Assembly: GCF_002099425.1 (NCBI RefSeq)
Contig: NW_018344336.1
Location: 592,001 to 656,000, forward strand
Length of the DNA: 64,000 nt
Direction of reading: 5' to 3'
Source: Phascolarctos cinereus
Lineage: Eukaryota; Chordata; Mammalia; Diprotodontia; Phascolarctidae
The notes under the pieces are model-generated. The model saw only the letters and a list, made by a program, of their open reading frames with translations. It searched no databases and was not told the DNA's origin. The position numbers and the translations under genes were made by a program. Below are positions 36,147 to 47,940 of this stretch, one piece after another. The stretch's first letter is position 1, and each line of letters opens with the position of its first letter.

Positions 36147-37565
36147 CAATCTGTTTGACAACAGTCTGCCCTGGTTACCCTCTCCATCCTTGAAGGAGCT
36201 CAATATCTCATTATCTTAATATCTGGAATATCTGAAGTCTTATACCCATTCAATTTGCGGTCAACTGAGATAAGCTGTATGAGATACTCAGTTGCTGGCA
36301 ATTCCCTGGCCAAACTCTTAGAAAACAACTTGCCTCTATTTATTGACTCCTCTCTTCTTATTCCCTCTCTCATTTCTCAACTTACAGTGTCTTCTGACCT
36401 AATTATTCCACTGGAACTGTGCTTTCCAAAGTTGCCAATGTTCTCTTATTGCCGCGGTGAATAGACTGTTCTCTGTACTCTTCTTTATTGATCTTTCTGC
36501 AATATTTGACATTGTTGACTACCCTCTCCTCCCAGACACTTTGTTTTCTGAGTTTTCCTGGCATTACTCTCTCTTGGTTCTTCTTCTACCTGCCTGGATA
36601 CTTCTCAGTCTCCTTTGCTAACATCCCTGTGTCCCACCCCTGACTGTGCCTGTACTCCTAGAATGTGTGCTGGGCCCTCTTCTTTTGCCTCTCTCTATAA
36701 TCTCTCTTTTGTTCACCTCATCAGCTCCCATATGTTCAAGTATCACCCTGAAGATGATTTCTAGATCCACATATCTAGCATGATTCTCTCTCCTGGGTCC
36801 AGTCCCACACCAACAACTACCTAATGGCATGTTCTGCAGGTATCTCAAACTATCTCAAAATCAACATGTCAAGAACAGAACTCATTATCCCTCCTCAGCC
36901 CCTGAAACCCACCCTTCCTCCAAGCTCCTTCTATTTCTGTAAAGGGTGACTTCTAGTCACCCAGATTCATAACCTGAGAATCCTTTGGGCATCCTTACTT
37001 GCTAAGTCTTGACAATTCTGCCTCCACAAAATCACATCCATCCTTTTCTCTCCAGTCACATGACTACTATCCTAGTTCAGGCTATCCCCACGTCTAGTTT
37101 GGATTATTGCTATAGTCTTCTAATTGGTGTTCCTGCTCAAATCTTCCTCCCTCTCCAGTCCATCCTCCACAAAGTTGTCAAAGTTATATTCCTAAAACAT
37201 ATGTTTCGCCACGTGACTTCTCTGTCCAAGAAACTCCAATGGTTTCCTCTTCCCTTTATGATGAAATATGAACTATTCATTTGGTATTTACAGTTCCTTG
37301 CTGTCTGGCTCCAGCCCATCTTTCCAGGCTTATGGTACATTTGTAGCCTCTTTGGTACATCCAAATTGGCCTAGTTACTATATCTCACTCAAGACAATAG
37401 GATATTCAGTTCCCTGTTGGAGTACCTTTGCTTTCCTCCATGCTTGAAATATATCCCCTCCTTACCTTTGCCTCATTGGATCCTGAGCTTCTTTTAAAGG
37501 TCAGCTCAATACAAAAAGCCTTTCTTAACACCCCCCCCTCCACTGCTAGTTAGTGTGCCCCTCCA
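36147..37565 (+). mobile_element. L2 LINE, partial reverse transcriptase, forward
   Basis: The reverse transcriptase segment FFIDLSAIFDIVDY is readable at about 36,481-36,522 (canonical DLSAAFDTVDH), then LGPLL-type sequence and a decayed ADD region near 36,750. The body continues through CTATAGTCTTCTAATTGG and AAACTCCAATGGTTTCC. It is broken in all frames and lacks the L2 3' terminus. Confidence 0.75.
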
Positions 37566-37574
37566 ACAAAAAAG

Positions 37575-38535
37575 TCCTTGTTTTTATTTCATTTATATTT
37601 CATGTCTACTGGTGTGAGTACATTTCAAACTAGATGTCTCAAAGACATCTTAAAATCAACGTGTCTTAAAGTGAAGTCATTATCTTTCCCTCCAAACCCT
37701 TCCCCCTTCTTAACTTCCCTATTAATGTGGAGGATACAACCCTCATCTCTCAGTCACCTCGACTCACAAATTTAGGTATCATCCTCAACTTTTCACTCTC
37801 TTCCCCAAGCCAATCTCATCTGTCACTGCCATCACCACGGTGTGAGTCCTCATCACCTCACATCTGCACTATTGCAATAGCCTGCTTGTTGGTTTCCCTG
37901 CCGCGAGTCCCTCTCCACTATAATCCATACTCCGCTCAGATGCCAAAGTGATCTTCCTAATGTACAGGTCTGACCATATCACTCATCTATTCAGTGAACC
38001 CTAAGGGCTCCCACTTACCTCCAGGATCACATATAGAATCCTTTGTTTGCCTTTTAAAGCCCCTCGTAACCTAACTCCTTTCTATGTTTCTATTCCCTTA
38101 TTTACTTGACTCCCTCCTTCCCCCAACCCCATTGGTGCTCAACATACTCTACAATGCAGTAATGCTGTTCTCCTTGCTTTTCCTTGAAGAAGACCATCTA
38201 TCTCCCGAATCTAAGCATTTTCATTGTCTGCCACCCCATCCCTGGAACTCTCTCCTCATCTCCACTTCCTAGCTTACCTGGATTCTTTCAATTCTCAGTC
38301 TTCCCAGTCTTCCTAGTCCCTTCCCTCTGAGATTCTCTGCCTGCCCACCTGCCCCAACTCATCCAGGTTATACCTCCTTTGCACAAAATTGTTTGTTGAT
38401 TTTATCCCTCATTCAACTCTGGGCTCCTTGAGAATGATGATTGTCTTTTGCCTTTCTTTATATCCTTAGTGCTTAGCCCAGTACCTGGCACATACTAGGC
38501 ATTTAATGCATGCTACTTGACTTGACTTAAAGACA
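37575..38535 (+). mobile_element. L2 LINE 3' half, forward
   Basis: It starts at AGATGTCTCAAAGACATC, passes through CACTATTGCAATAGCCTGC and GACCATATCACTC, and ends at the L2 terminus (GGGCTCCTTGAGAATG, CCCAGTACCTGGCACATAC). A second copy in the same direction directly after the previous one. Confidence 0.8.
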
Positions 38536-38539
38536 AGTG

Positions 38540-39050
38540 ATAAGTTTTAGTAAATGATTAAATTTGGGATGTATGAGAGAGCAAAGAGTTGAGTATTATT
38601 CTGAAGTTACAAACCTTGATGACTGGGAGCAGTGGTGTCAAACTTAAGTAGAAACTGGGGCTGCTGAACCATACATAAGGACTGCTGTGGGTTGCAGATG
38701 AGCTTTGTTTTTTAAATGTGATATTATGCTTTATCGTATTTTATTTATTCATCAAAATATTTCCTAATTACTTTTTAATCCAGTTCTGATTTCTCAGAAA
38801 TGCTGTAGGTTGCATTCAGCCAATGGGCCATGTGTTTGACACCTCTGATTTAGAGAATGGTAGCACCTTGACAAAAATAAAAGTCTGGAGGGAGATGGAA
38901 GTTTAGAGGGAAAGATGATAAGCTCTTTTTGCGCCATGTTGAATTTCACATACTTATGGGCCATATAGGAGTTGAGGTGAATGGGCAGGTGTGATATGGT
39001 AATGGAGTTCAAGAGAGTGATCAGTGTTAGAGATTTTGATTTGGAAAAGA
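38540..39050 (-). mobile_element. L2 LINE fragment, reverse strand, split by a hAT MITE
   Basis: GATGACTGGGAG at the left of the MITE and AATGGTAGCACC at its right read through as L2, followed by GATAAGCTCTTTTTG and CATGTTGAATTTCACATAC. Non-coding and old. Confidence 0.75.
38630..38847. mobile_element. hAT-type MITE inserted in L2
   Basis: Ends CAGTGGTGTCAAACTTAAG and GTGTTTGACACCTCTG are inverted repeats. The 8-base flanks ACTGGGAG and ATTTAGAG are a decayed duplication; their position is fixed by the interrupted L2. Confidence 0.75.
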
Positions 39051-39064
39051 TTTGTTTCTAGGTG

Positions 39065-39262
39065 ATAATTAATCCCATTATTGCTGATCGGGTACTCTCA
39101 TCTCTTTGAGGACTTGCCACATTTTGTTGTGATCCACACACTCAAAGGCTTTATTGTAGTCAATGAAGTAGACGTCAATGTTTTTCTGGAACTCCCTGGC
39201 TTTCTCCATAATCCAGCAAATGTTAGCAATTTGGTTTCTAATTCCTCTGCCTCTTTAAAAAC
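39065..39262 (-). mobile_element. RTE-clade LINE reverse transcriptase fragment
   Basis: In reverse one frame reads IDVYFIDYNKAFECVDHNKM and then WQVLKEMRVPD. This is the palm A region of RTE/BovB reverse transcriptases (FIDYxKAFDxVDHxKLW). The first catalytic Asp (in FIDY) is kept. The piece is about 200 bp, and an L1 begins directly to its right. Confidence 0.85.
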
Positions 39263-39264
39263 AA

Positions 39265-40990
39265 GCCTGATCATCTAAATAATTGGAAAAACATCAGTTG
39301 CTCACAGTTAGGCCAAGCTAATATAATAAAAACAACAATCCTACCTAAGCTAATTTACTTATTTAGTGCCATACCAATCAAACTACCAAGAAATTATTTT
39401 ATAGAGTTAAAAAAAAATAATAACAAGATTCATTTGGAAAAACAAAAGGTCCAGAATATCAAAGGAACTAATGAAAAGAAATGCAGGGGAAGGTGGCCTA
39501 GCAATTCCAGATCTTAAATTGTATTATAAAGCAGCAGTCATCAAAAGTGCTTGGTTCTGGCTAAGAAGTAGGGAGGTGGATCAGTGGAATAGGTTAAATA
39601 TGCAAGACACAGTAGTCAATGACTATAGTAATCTATTATTTGGTAAACCCAAAGACCTCAGCTTCTGGGATAAGAACCACTCTTTGAAAAAAACTGCTGG
39701 GAAAACTGGAAAAGAGTATGGCAGAAACTAGGCATAGACCCAAATCTCATACCATATACCAAAATAAAGTCAAAATGGGTTCAGGACTTAGATATAAAGG
39801 CTGATACCATAAGTAAACTCGGAGAACAAGGAATAGTTTACCTATCAGATCTATGGAGAACAGAAGAATTCATGACCAAACAGGAGATAGAGAACATTAT
39901 GAAAAGCAAAATGGATATTTTGATTACATTAAATTGAAAAGTTTTTGCACAAACAAAGCCAATGCAACTAAGATTAGAAGGAAGGTAGAAAATTGGGAAA
40001 GAATTTTTAACCAGTCTCTCTGATAAAGGCCTCATTTCTAAAATATATAGAGAATTAAGACAAATTTATAAGAACACAAGCCATTCCCCAATTGATAAAT
40101 GGTCAAAGGATATGAACAGACAGTTCTCAGATGAAGAAATTAAAGCCATCTATAGTCATATGAAAAAATGCTCTAAATCGTTATTGATTAGAGAAATGCA
40201 AATCAAAACAACTCTGAGGTACCACATCACAGCTATCAGACTGGCCAACATGACAAAACAGGAAAATGATAAATGTTGGAGAAGATGTGGGAAAATTGGA
40301 ACACTAATACATTGTTGGTGGAGTTGTGAAATGATCCAACCATTTTGGAGAACAATTTGAAACTATGCCCAAAGGGCTACAAAAATGTGCATACCCTTTG
40401 ATCCAGCAATAGCACTTCTAGGGCTATATCCCAAAGAGATCAAACAAATGGGAAAAGGACCCACCTGTACAAAAATATTCATAGCAGCTCTTTTTGTGGT
40501 GGCCAGGAATTGGAAATTGAGAGGATGCCCATCCATTGGGGAATGGCTGAGCAAGTTGTGGTACATGAATGTAATGGAATACTGTTGTGCTATAAGAAAT
40601 GATGAACAGGCTGACTTCAGAAAAACCTAGAAAGACTTATGTGGTCTGATGCTAAGTGAAGTGAGCAGAACCAAGAGGACTTTGTACACAATAACAGCCA
40701 CTTTATGCGACGACTAATATTGTTAAACTGAACCCTTCTCAGCATTACAAGGATCTAAGACATCTCCAGAGGCCTAGGGATGGAAAATGCTATCCACATC
40801 CAAAGAAAGAGCTATGGAAGTCAAATAGCTATCACTTATTTTTACCTTCTGTTGAGTTTTGTTTCATCTTTCTGATGGTTCCCCCTATTATTTTTAATTT
40901 TTACTTACAACTTCACTAATGTGAAAATATGTTTAATGGGTACGTAAATGTAAAGCCTATATCAGATTGTGTGCTGTCTTGGGGAGGGTA
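39265..40990 (+). mobile_element. L1 ORF2 3' half, forward, truncated at both ends
   Basis: It begins in the reverse transcriptase thumb region and carries frames 39,471-39,731, 40,112-40,360 and 40,385-40,630. The first starts MKRNAGEGGLAIPDLKLYYK and the second contains CWRRCGKIGTLIHCWWSC (CX3CX7HX4C). It is close in sequence to the C-terminal third of the 12.5-18.8 kb copy. The 3'UTR stops at CTTGGGGAGGG without an A tail, so a later deletion or rearrangement removed the end. Confidence 0.88.
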
Positions 40991-41689
40991 CACCTTTCTA
41001 GCTCCATGCCTTTGAAAAAGACTATTCTTCTTCTGGGCCTTCTGTTGGGAGTGAGGGTAGGGGAGGCATACTGAGCTAGTGGACAGAAGGCTGGCTTAGG
41101 AGTCTGTGGCTTAGGAGGGCTTTGTGACAATATGTGCCTATGGACAAGTCAGCTATAATTGTGAAAATCAAAGCTCCCATTGGCCTTTGCCTTTTAAATT
41201 AGCATCCCCATTGGGAGAAGCCGTGGGGCCATCTCCTAGTCTGAATGGGGAAATGAGCTGTAGCTTAATGGTTCTCCGGTAAAGGAAATAGGTACTCTCA
41301 GCCAGTCAGCTGGATGCCTAATTACCCTCAGTAGGAGCAGAGGAGGCTACCTTATGATTTCCATAACCAAGTCAGCCATAATCACCATCCTCAGGGGCTC
41401 TGCAATAACTATTACAAAGGTCACTGCTTAGCCGAGGCAGGGAATCAATAGTGTCTGTTGGAAACAGGAAGAACTGCAACCCCTTCCCCCCACCCACGTC
41501 TACATCCCTGTAGCAATGGAAAGCTTTTATTCATGATCAAACGTAGCCGATGGAGTTTATTGAGTGTGTGTGTGTGTGTGTGTGTTGCAGCGTTGACGGC
41601 CAGAATCCATTTATTAGCTGATGGGAGGATGGATTGGAGTTGGGGAAGGAGGCAGGAAAACCAATTAAGTGGCCCTTGTGTAGTTCAGG
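40991..41689. other. Low-copy non-coding sequence with TG microsatellite
   Basis: A (TG)n run lies at 41,562-41,586. No gene is recognised. Confidence 0.45.
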
Positions 41690-42178
41690 TGAGAGATAAT
41701 GAGGAGGGACTGAACTTGGGTGGTGGCCATGTTTTATGTAAGAACAAGGGAGGGATGCAGGAGAGACTGAGGTAGAATCAACAAGATTTGGCAACTGAGT
41801 CAATATTTGGAGTGAGTGAGAATGAAGAGGAGAGGGTATCCCTGAAGCTGCAAATTCTAGAGCCTAAAAGGATGTGCCCTCTATAGAAATAGGCAAGTTT
41901 GGAATAGGAGTAGGTTTAGAGGGCCAGGAGGGAATGATGAGTTTTGTGTTGGACATTTTGAATTTGGACATTTCCAATATGTAGTTGATAATGTGGAGCA
42001 GGAGCAGGAGGGGGGGGGAGGGAGAGAGACAGAGAGAGAGGCACAGAGAGAGACAGAGTGAGATCTGGGCTGTACATCTAGATCTTGGAGTCATCTTCAT
42101 AGAGATGATTATTGAACCCATGGGAGTGGATGAGATCACTGAAAGAAAGTGTGCGGAGAGAGAGAAGAGAGCCTAGGA
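41690..42178 (-). mobile_element. L2 LINE fragment, reverse strand
   Basis: AATAGGCAAGTTTGGAATAG, TTGGACATTTTGAATTTGG, ATAGAGATGATTATTGAACC and GTGGATGAGATCACTG are reversed L2 reverse transcriptase-coding sequence (the complement of HxYADD-type sequence). An AG-rich tract (about 42,000-42,062) expands the middle. Confidence 0.75.
42000..42062. repeat. AG-rich microsatellite
   Basis: A G-run followed by GAGAGACAGAGAGAGAGGC-type repeats. Confidence 0.9.
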
Positions 42179-42199
42179 CACAGACTTGGTGTTCACCCA

Positions 42200-43660
42200 C
42201 AGTTTTTTTTTTTTGGTTGTTGTTCAGTCCTGTCCGACTCTTCATGACCCCATAGACCATAGCACACTAGGTCCTTCTATCCTCCACTATCTCCTAAAGT
42301 CTCCCCAAGCTCGTGTTGATTGCTTCCATGACACTACCTATTGATCTCATCCTCTGCTATCCCCTTTTCCTTTTGTCTTCAATCTTTCCCAACATCAGGG
42401 GATTTTCCAATGAGTCCCATCTTCTTATTATGTGGCCAAAGTATTTAAGCTTCAGCTTCAGTATTTGACCTTCCAATGAATAGGCTGAATTAATTTCTTT
42501 AAGTATTGACTGATTTTATCTCCTTACACACACTTTCTTCAGTTAGCTTTTGTACTTCCTTGGCAGTAGGGGCTTACCTGATGCTGAGCTGGAGCTGGTG
42601 ATGGTGGCTGGTGTGTGCCAAGGCCATGTGGGTTCTTTCTGCATTTCCCTGGGATTACAGTGAAGTTCATGGGGTGGGAGGTGGGGTTGATCTGGCTGCT
42701 GGGGATCTCTTCCTGACCCAGGGCTGCACTAGAGCACATGTAGGCTCATCCGCTGGTGGACTCCTGTCTGCTGACACAAGTGATGGTTCTCTGCACTGGT
42801 GTCTGCTGGTTCCCTTGGGTGTGCCAAAACACTCTGGGGGTCCTGGTGTTAGTGCTTGCTGCTTCACCACCCTGGGGCTCAGTATCTCCCCCTGGTCCTC
42901 TGAGGTGGGGCTTGTTGCTGGCTAGCCAGGATGCCTCTAGTCTTGTACTGGTCTCCTTCAGCTACAGCAAGAGGGACCCCTCTTGTCAACCCCTCCAGCC
43001 CCATAAGCCAAAAGACTGCTGTACCTTGTCTCTGTGCTGGTTTCACTGTTCCAGGATTCCTCCTGGGGCAGTATTTTCTGGATCCTTCAAGGTCAACAAG
43101 GTAGGGTAAGTGCAACCCACTGCTTACTTAGCCATCTTGGCTCCCATGCTATAAAAGGGACTCTCAAAAGTCTTCTCCAGCACCATGATTTAGGAATGTG
43201 GATTCTGTGGTGCTCAGCTTTATGATGATAAAGCTTTTTGGCATGCTGTCCAGAGTTGCCATAGCTTTCCTTCCCAGGAGCAAGCATCTTTTAATTTCAT
43301 GGCTGCAGGTGCTATCTGCAGTGATCTTTGAGCCCACGAATATAAAACCTGACACTGCGTCCATTTCTTCTTCCTCTATTTTCCAGGAAATGATGAGACC
43401 ACTTGCTAAGATCTTAGGGTTTTTTTTAAATGTTAAGCTTCAAGTCAGCTTTTGTACTCTCCTCTTTAACCCTCAAGAGGTTTCTTACTTCTTCTTCACT
43501 TTCTGCCAACAGAGTGGTATCACCTGTATATCGGAAATTGTTGATATTTCTCCGTGCAACCTTAATTCTGGCTTTTGATTCATTTCACGTGGCATTTCTC
43601 ATAATGTGCTCTACATATAAGTTAAATAAGTTTAAAAAAATTAGTGAGGTATAGATGTGT
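42200..43660 (-). mobile_element. RTE (BovB-like) LINE 3' part, interrupted by an L1 piece
   Basis: The reverse transcriptase C-terminal part is at about 43,150-43,660. The reverse frame at 43,164-43,364 reads VGSKITADSTCSHEIKR and then LLLGRKAMATLDSM, and an overlapping frame reads WCWRRLLRVPFIAW, both characteristic of BovB-type RTE. The rest resumes at about 42,535 (QSILKEINSAYSLEG, then KLKYFGHIIRRWDSLENP) and ends at the RTE 3' terminus (GTCATGAAGAGTCGGAC complement) with a T-run at 42,202-42,212. Between lies the L1-derived segment. Frames are broken. Confidence 0.85.
42536..43148 (-). mobile_element. L1 5' end piece (5'UTR plus start of ORF1 coil) inside RTE
   Basis: In reverse it starts GGGAGCCAAGATGGC (L1 5' end), runs through CCAGAAAATACTGCCCCAGG and CACTAACACCAGGACC, includes CAGGTAAGCC, and ends with GGAAGTACAAAAGCTAACTG, which matches the ORF1 coiled-coil region of the half-L1 near 5,355. 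There is no 3' end, poly(A) tail or obvious target duplication. Confidence 0.7.
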
Positions 43661-44865
43661 TTTTAGGTAGATAAGGAGCTAACAGAGACAAGATGCAAAA
43701 AAAAAAAACAGTTCTCTGGCAGGAGATGAGTGTCGTATTTCCTAGTCAATCTTTTAGATTTGTGGTGGTTTGTCATCATGGTAAACAGCATTCTGGAGTC
43801 TTTCAAAGTTGTTTTTACTTCTAATGACGTTATCATCATGTATATTGTTCTCCTAGTTTTGCTCATTTCTGTTCATTTCATAATTTTATGGCGTCATAAT
43901 ATTCCATTACATTCATATACCACAATCTGTTTAGCCATTTCTCAATAGGCTGGAACTCAGTTTCCAATTTTTATCTACCACAAAAAGAACTGCTATAAAT
44001 GTTTTTATACGTAGAGATTCTCTTCTTCTTTTGTTGATTTCTTTGGGGGTATAGGCTAAGTAGTAGTATAGCTGGAGCAAAGGATATGCCTAAAGTTTGT
44101 TAGTTTTCTGGGCATAGTTCCAAATTGTTTTCCAAGATGACATCAATGGATAGACAGCCACATCCATAGTACATTAGTGTGCCTGTTTTCCCACAGTTTC
44201 TTTAACATTTTATCACTTTCCTCTGTCATCTTTACCAATCAATAGGTGTGAAGTGAAAACTTGAACATGTATTTTTCTAATTACTAGTGATTTAGAGTAT
44301 TTTTTCATATGGTTATTGATACCTTAGATTTCTTCCTTTGAAAACTTTGTGCTTAATGTCCTTTGACCATTTATCTGTTGGGGAATCATTCTTAATCTTA
44401 GAAATTTGAATCAGTTCCTTACACATCTTGGATGTGAGACCTTTCCAAGAGAAACTTGTGAAGATTTTCCCCTCCCCAAGTTACCTCTTTCCCTTCTAAC
44501 TTTAACTACAATAAATTGTTTCTGCAAAAATTTTAAAAAACCATTTAACTAAAGTTATCCACTTTGTTTTATGTTATCTTCTTCATTGATTGTTTAGTCA
44601 TGAACTCTTCCTATATTCACAGGGGAAATATCATTTCTTCCTTGCTCCTCTAATTCATTGATAATATGACTTTTTAAAAAATCTAGGTCTCTATCTATTT
44701 GGAACTTATCTTGGTAAATGGTGTGAGATGTTGGTTTAAATCTAACTTCTCCCTGACTGCTGTCCAGTTTCCTAGCAGTTTTTTGGTCAGATTGTGGATC
44801 CCTTCTTTAGTTACTGGGGTCTTTGAGTTTGTCAAAAACTATACTACCATGTTTGTTTGCTTCTA
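43661..44865 (-). mobile_element. Old L1 ORF2 C-terminal half, reverse strand
   Basis: ATATTCCATTACATTCATATACC, AAAGAACTGCTATAAATG, TTTGACCATTTATCTGTTGG and GTTTCTGCAAAAATTTTAAAA follow the L1 ORF2 order in reverse. Heavily mutated. Confidence 0.75.
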
Positions 44866-45005
44866 GAATTAAGAGGAATTAGAAAAGGCTTCCTGTAGAA
44901 GATAGGATTCAAGCTGGAACTTGAAGGAAGCCAGGGAAGTCAAGAGGGAGGCAGAGATGAAGAGGGAGAGAATTCTAGGCATGGGAGATGGTCACTGAAG
45001 TGCAG
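44866..45005 (-). mobile_element. L2 fragment, reverse strand
   Basis: AGGCTTCCTGTAGAAGATAG, GGAACTTGAAGGAAGCCAGG and TCTAGGCATGGGAGATGG match reversed L2. Confidence 0.6.
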
Positions 45006-45007
45006 CC

Positions 45008-45098
45008 CTATCCACTTTAGTCAGAGGGCTGTGCTTGAGGACCTCGAGGGCCACATGTGGCCTCGAAGCTACAGGTTCTCCACCTCTGAAGTAGGTTT
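45008..45098. mobile_element. hAT MITE fragment (palindromic family, copy 1)
   Basis: AGTCAGAGGGCTGTGCTTGAGG, GGGCCACATGTGGCC and ACAGGTTCTCCACCTCTG are the right half of the palindromic element seen complete at 53,871-54,069. Confidence 0.7.
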
Positions 45099-46557
45099 TT
45101 CAAATGGTCTAAAACAGTATTAAATAATATTGGTGACATATAGTATAGTTTCCTTATTTTTCTCTTTTATTTAAATCTTTTTAGCTTTAATTTTGTCTGA
45201 GATCATAATTAACTACCCCACTTTTTTATATAATAGATTCCACTCCATTCCTTTGTTTTATCGTTGTGTGCATCTCTCATTTTTATTGTTTTCTGAAAGC
45301 AATACATTGTTGAATTCAGATTTTTAATCTGCTATCCATTTCTGTTTTGTGGGTAATTTTTTCCCATTCACATTCTAAGGTACGGTTACTTGTTATATAT
45401 TTTCCTTCTTCCTATTTTTCCTCACTATCCTTCTCTCCCTGTTTACCCTATCCCTCCTCACTCCTCTGCTTTACTTCTACCTGCTACCATGCCCTCCTAT
45501 TCCTTAATTTACCCACCCCTCTAAGAGTCCCTCCCTTAGCCTCTCTCCCCACCCTATCCCCTCATCTTCTTATTTCTTTCTAAATTTAGAAGACTTTTAT
45601 ACTTTTCTCGATGTATGTTATTCCCTCTTTAACCCATTTCCGATGAGAGTAAGGTTCAAGCACTATCCACCCCCCCCACACTTGGTTCTTCTGTATCAGT
45701 TCTTTTTTCCATGCCTGATTTGTATGAGATAATTACTCCTTTTATTTCTCCCTACACTGTTTCATTTTTTAAGAATCACTCCATCATATACAACTCAGCC
45801 AAAGCCTTTCTTTCAAACTACTCAAATAATGATGACAGTCATAAGAGTACTGACAACATTCTCACATATAAGAAATGAACAATTTGACCTTACTGAGTCC
45901 TTTATAATTGGTCTTAAATGTTTATCTTATATTTTTCCTGAATCTCATATGTCGAATTTTCCATTAAGTTCTAATGTTTCTGTCACAAATACCTGAAAGT
46001 CTTTCAGTTTGTTAAATGTCCTTTTTTTATTCAAGATTGTACTTAAATTTGCTAGGTCAATTGTCCTTGGTTGTAACCCTAGTTCTTTTGCTCCACAAAA
46101 GACCTATGGTCTTTCAGTGTGGTATCAGCTAGGTCTTGTGTGATCTTTATTGTAGCCTCATGATATTTAAATTATATTTTCTTGTAGCTAGCAATATTTT
46201 CTTCTTAACCTTGGAGCTTTGAGATTTAGCTGATAGTCCTGTAAGTTTTCCTCCTGAGATTTCTTTTAGAGGGTAATAAGTGGATTTTTTTTTCTATTTC
46301 TACTTTGCCTTCTTGTTTTAGAAATTCAGGGCAATTTTCCTTGATAATTTCTTGTAATATTGTGTCAAGATTATTTTTTTTGTTTGTAACTTTCAAGTAG
46401 TCTGACTATTCTCATATTGCCTCTCCTCTATTCTCCAGATCAGTTGTTTTTCTGATGAGATGCTTCATATTCTCTTCTATTTTTTCCTTCTTTTGATTTT
46501 GTTTTATTATTTCTTGGTGTCTTATAACATCATTAACTTCCCCTTGCCCAATTCCGG
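45099..46557 (-). mobile_element. Old L1, reverse strand (ORF2 start, inter-ORF, ORF1)
   Basis: GTCTGAGATCATAATTAAC, then TTTTGTGGGTAATTTTTTCCC (ORF2 start region), the pyrimidine-rich inter-ORF tract 45,420-45,560 and ORF1 C-terminal sequence from about 45,950. It resembles 35,070-35,300 and 50,470-50,700. No coding frame survives. Confidence 0.65.
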
Positions 46558-46970
46558 GTTTTTTTTTCTTCTTAATTTATTTATTTTTAGTTTTCAACAT
46601 TCACTTCCACAAGATTTTGAGTTCCAAATTTTCTCCCTATCTCGTCCCTCCCCTACTCTAAGATGGCATGCATTCTGAATAACTCTTCCCCTAATCTGTC
46701 CTCCCTTCTATCTACCACCCCCACTCTCTTATCCCCTTCCTCTTCTATTTTCCTGTAGGGCAGGATAGATTTCTATATCTCGTTGTCTATATATCTTATT
46801 TCCCAGTTGCATGTGAAAATATTTTTTTACATTTGTTTTAAAACTTTGGGTTCCAAATTTTCTCCTTTCCTCCCTCCCCACCCACCCTTATTGAGAAGGC
46901 AAGCAATTCAATACAGGTTATACATGTGTAGTCATACAAAACATTTCCATAGTAGTCATGCTGTGGAAAA
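46558..46970 (-). mobile_element. Two L1 3'-end fragments, reverse strand
   Basis: 46,575-46,680: TTTTCAACATTCACTTCCAC, GATTTTGAGTTCC, CTAAGATGGCATGC. 46,800-46,970: a different L1 3'UTR type (AACTTTGGGTTCCAAATTTTC, GAGAAGGCAAGCAATTC) that also occurs at 30,640-30,790. Confidence 0.65.
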
Positions 46971-47224
46971 CTAACTATATTTCCCTTTATCCTATCCTGC
47001 CCCTGTTTATTGTATTCTCTCTTTTGACCCTGTCCCTCCTCAGTGTAAAAGCTCCATTGTAAAAGCCTTTTCTTGTTTGTTTTATGTGAGGTAATTTACC
47101 CCATTCTACCTCTCCCTTTTTCCTTCTCCCAGTATAATCCCCTCTCACCCCTTAATTTTATTCTCCAGATATCACCCCTTCATCTTCAACTCACCCTGTG
47201 CCATCTATCTATCTATCTATCTAA

Positions 47225-47270
<46 letters not shown>

Positions 47271-47940
47271 GTCTATCCGTAAGTATAATTTTTCCCTCCA
47301 ACTATCCTAATACTGACAAAGGTCTCATGAGTTACAAATATCATCCTTCCATGTAGGAATGTAAACAGTTCAACCTGAATAAGTCCCTTATGATTTCTAT
47401 TTCCTGTTTACTTCTTCATGTTTCTCTTGAGTTTTGTATTTGAAAGTCAAATTTTCTATTCAGCTCTGGTCTTTTCATCAAGAATGCTTGGAAATCCTCT
47501 ATTTCACGGAATATCCATTTTTCCCCTGAAGGATTATACTCAGTTTTGCTGGGTAGGTGATTCTTGGCTGTAATCCTATCTCCTTTGACCTCCAGAATAT
47601 CATACTCCAAGCCCTGTGGTTCCATAATGTAGAAGCTGCTAAGTCTCGTGTGATCCTGATTGTGTTTCCACAATACTTTCTGGCTGCTTGCAATGTTTAC
47701 TCCTTGACCTGGGAACTCTGGAATTTGGCTACAATATTCCTAGAAGTTTTCCTTTGGGGATCTTTTTCAGGGGGTAATCGGTAGATTTTTTCAATTTCTA
47801 TTTTGCCCTCTGGTTCTAAAATATCAGGGCAATTTTCCTTGATAATTTCTTGAAAGACGATGTCTAGGCTCTTCTTTTTTGAACATGGCTTTCAGATAGT
47901 CCAATAATTCTTAAATTTTCTCTCCTGGATCTATTTTCCA
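46971..47940 (-). mobile_element. L1 inter-ORF region and ORF1 C-terminal part, reverse strand
   Basis: The reverse frame at 47,416-47,673 encodes an ORF1 C-terminal domain (KGDRITAKNHLPSKTEY, then FLMKRPELNRKFDFQIQ), clearly related to the half-L1 ORF1 end. The inter-ORF tract holds a CTAT microsatellite. Confidence 0.8.
47203..47278. repeat. CTAT tetranucleotide microsatellite
   Basis: About 18 CTAT units with an ACTA interruption and a terminal GTCTATCC variant; probably length-polymorphic. Confidence 0.95.

Noticed and set aside
42611-43109. Overlapping open frames of 104 and 117 codons on the + strand
   Set aside because: They lie antisense to the L1 5' piece and have no recognisable domain; the GC-richer composition alone keeps them open.
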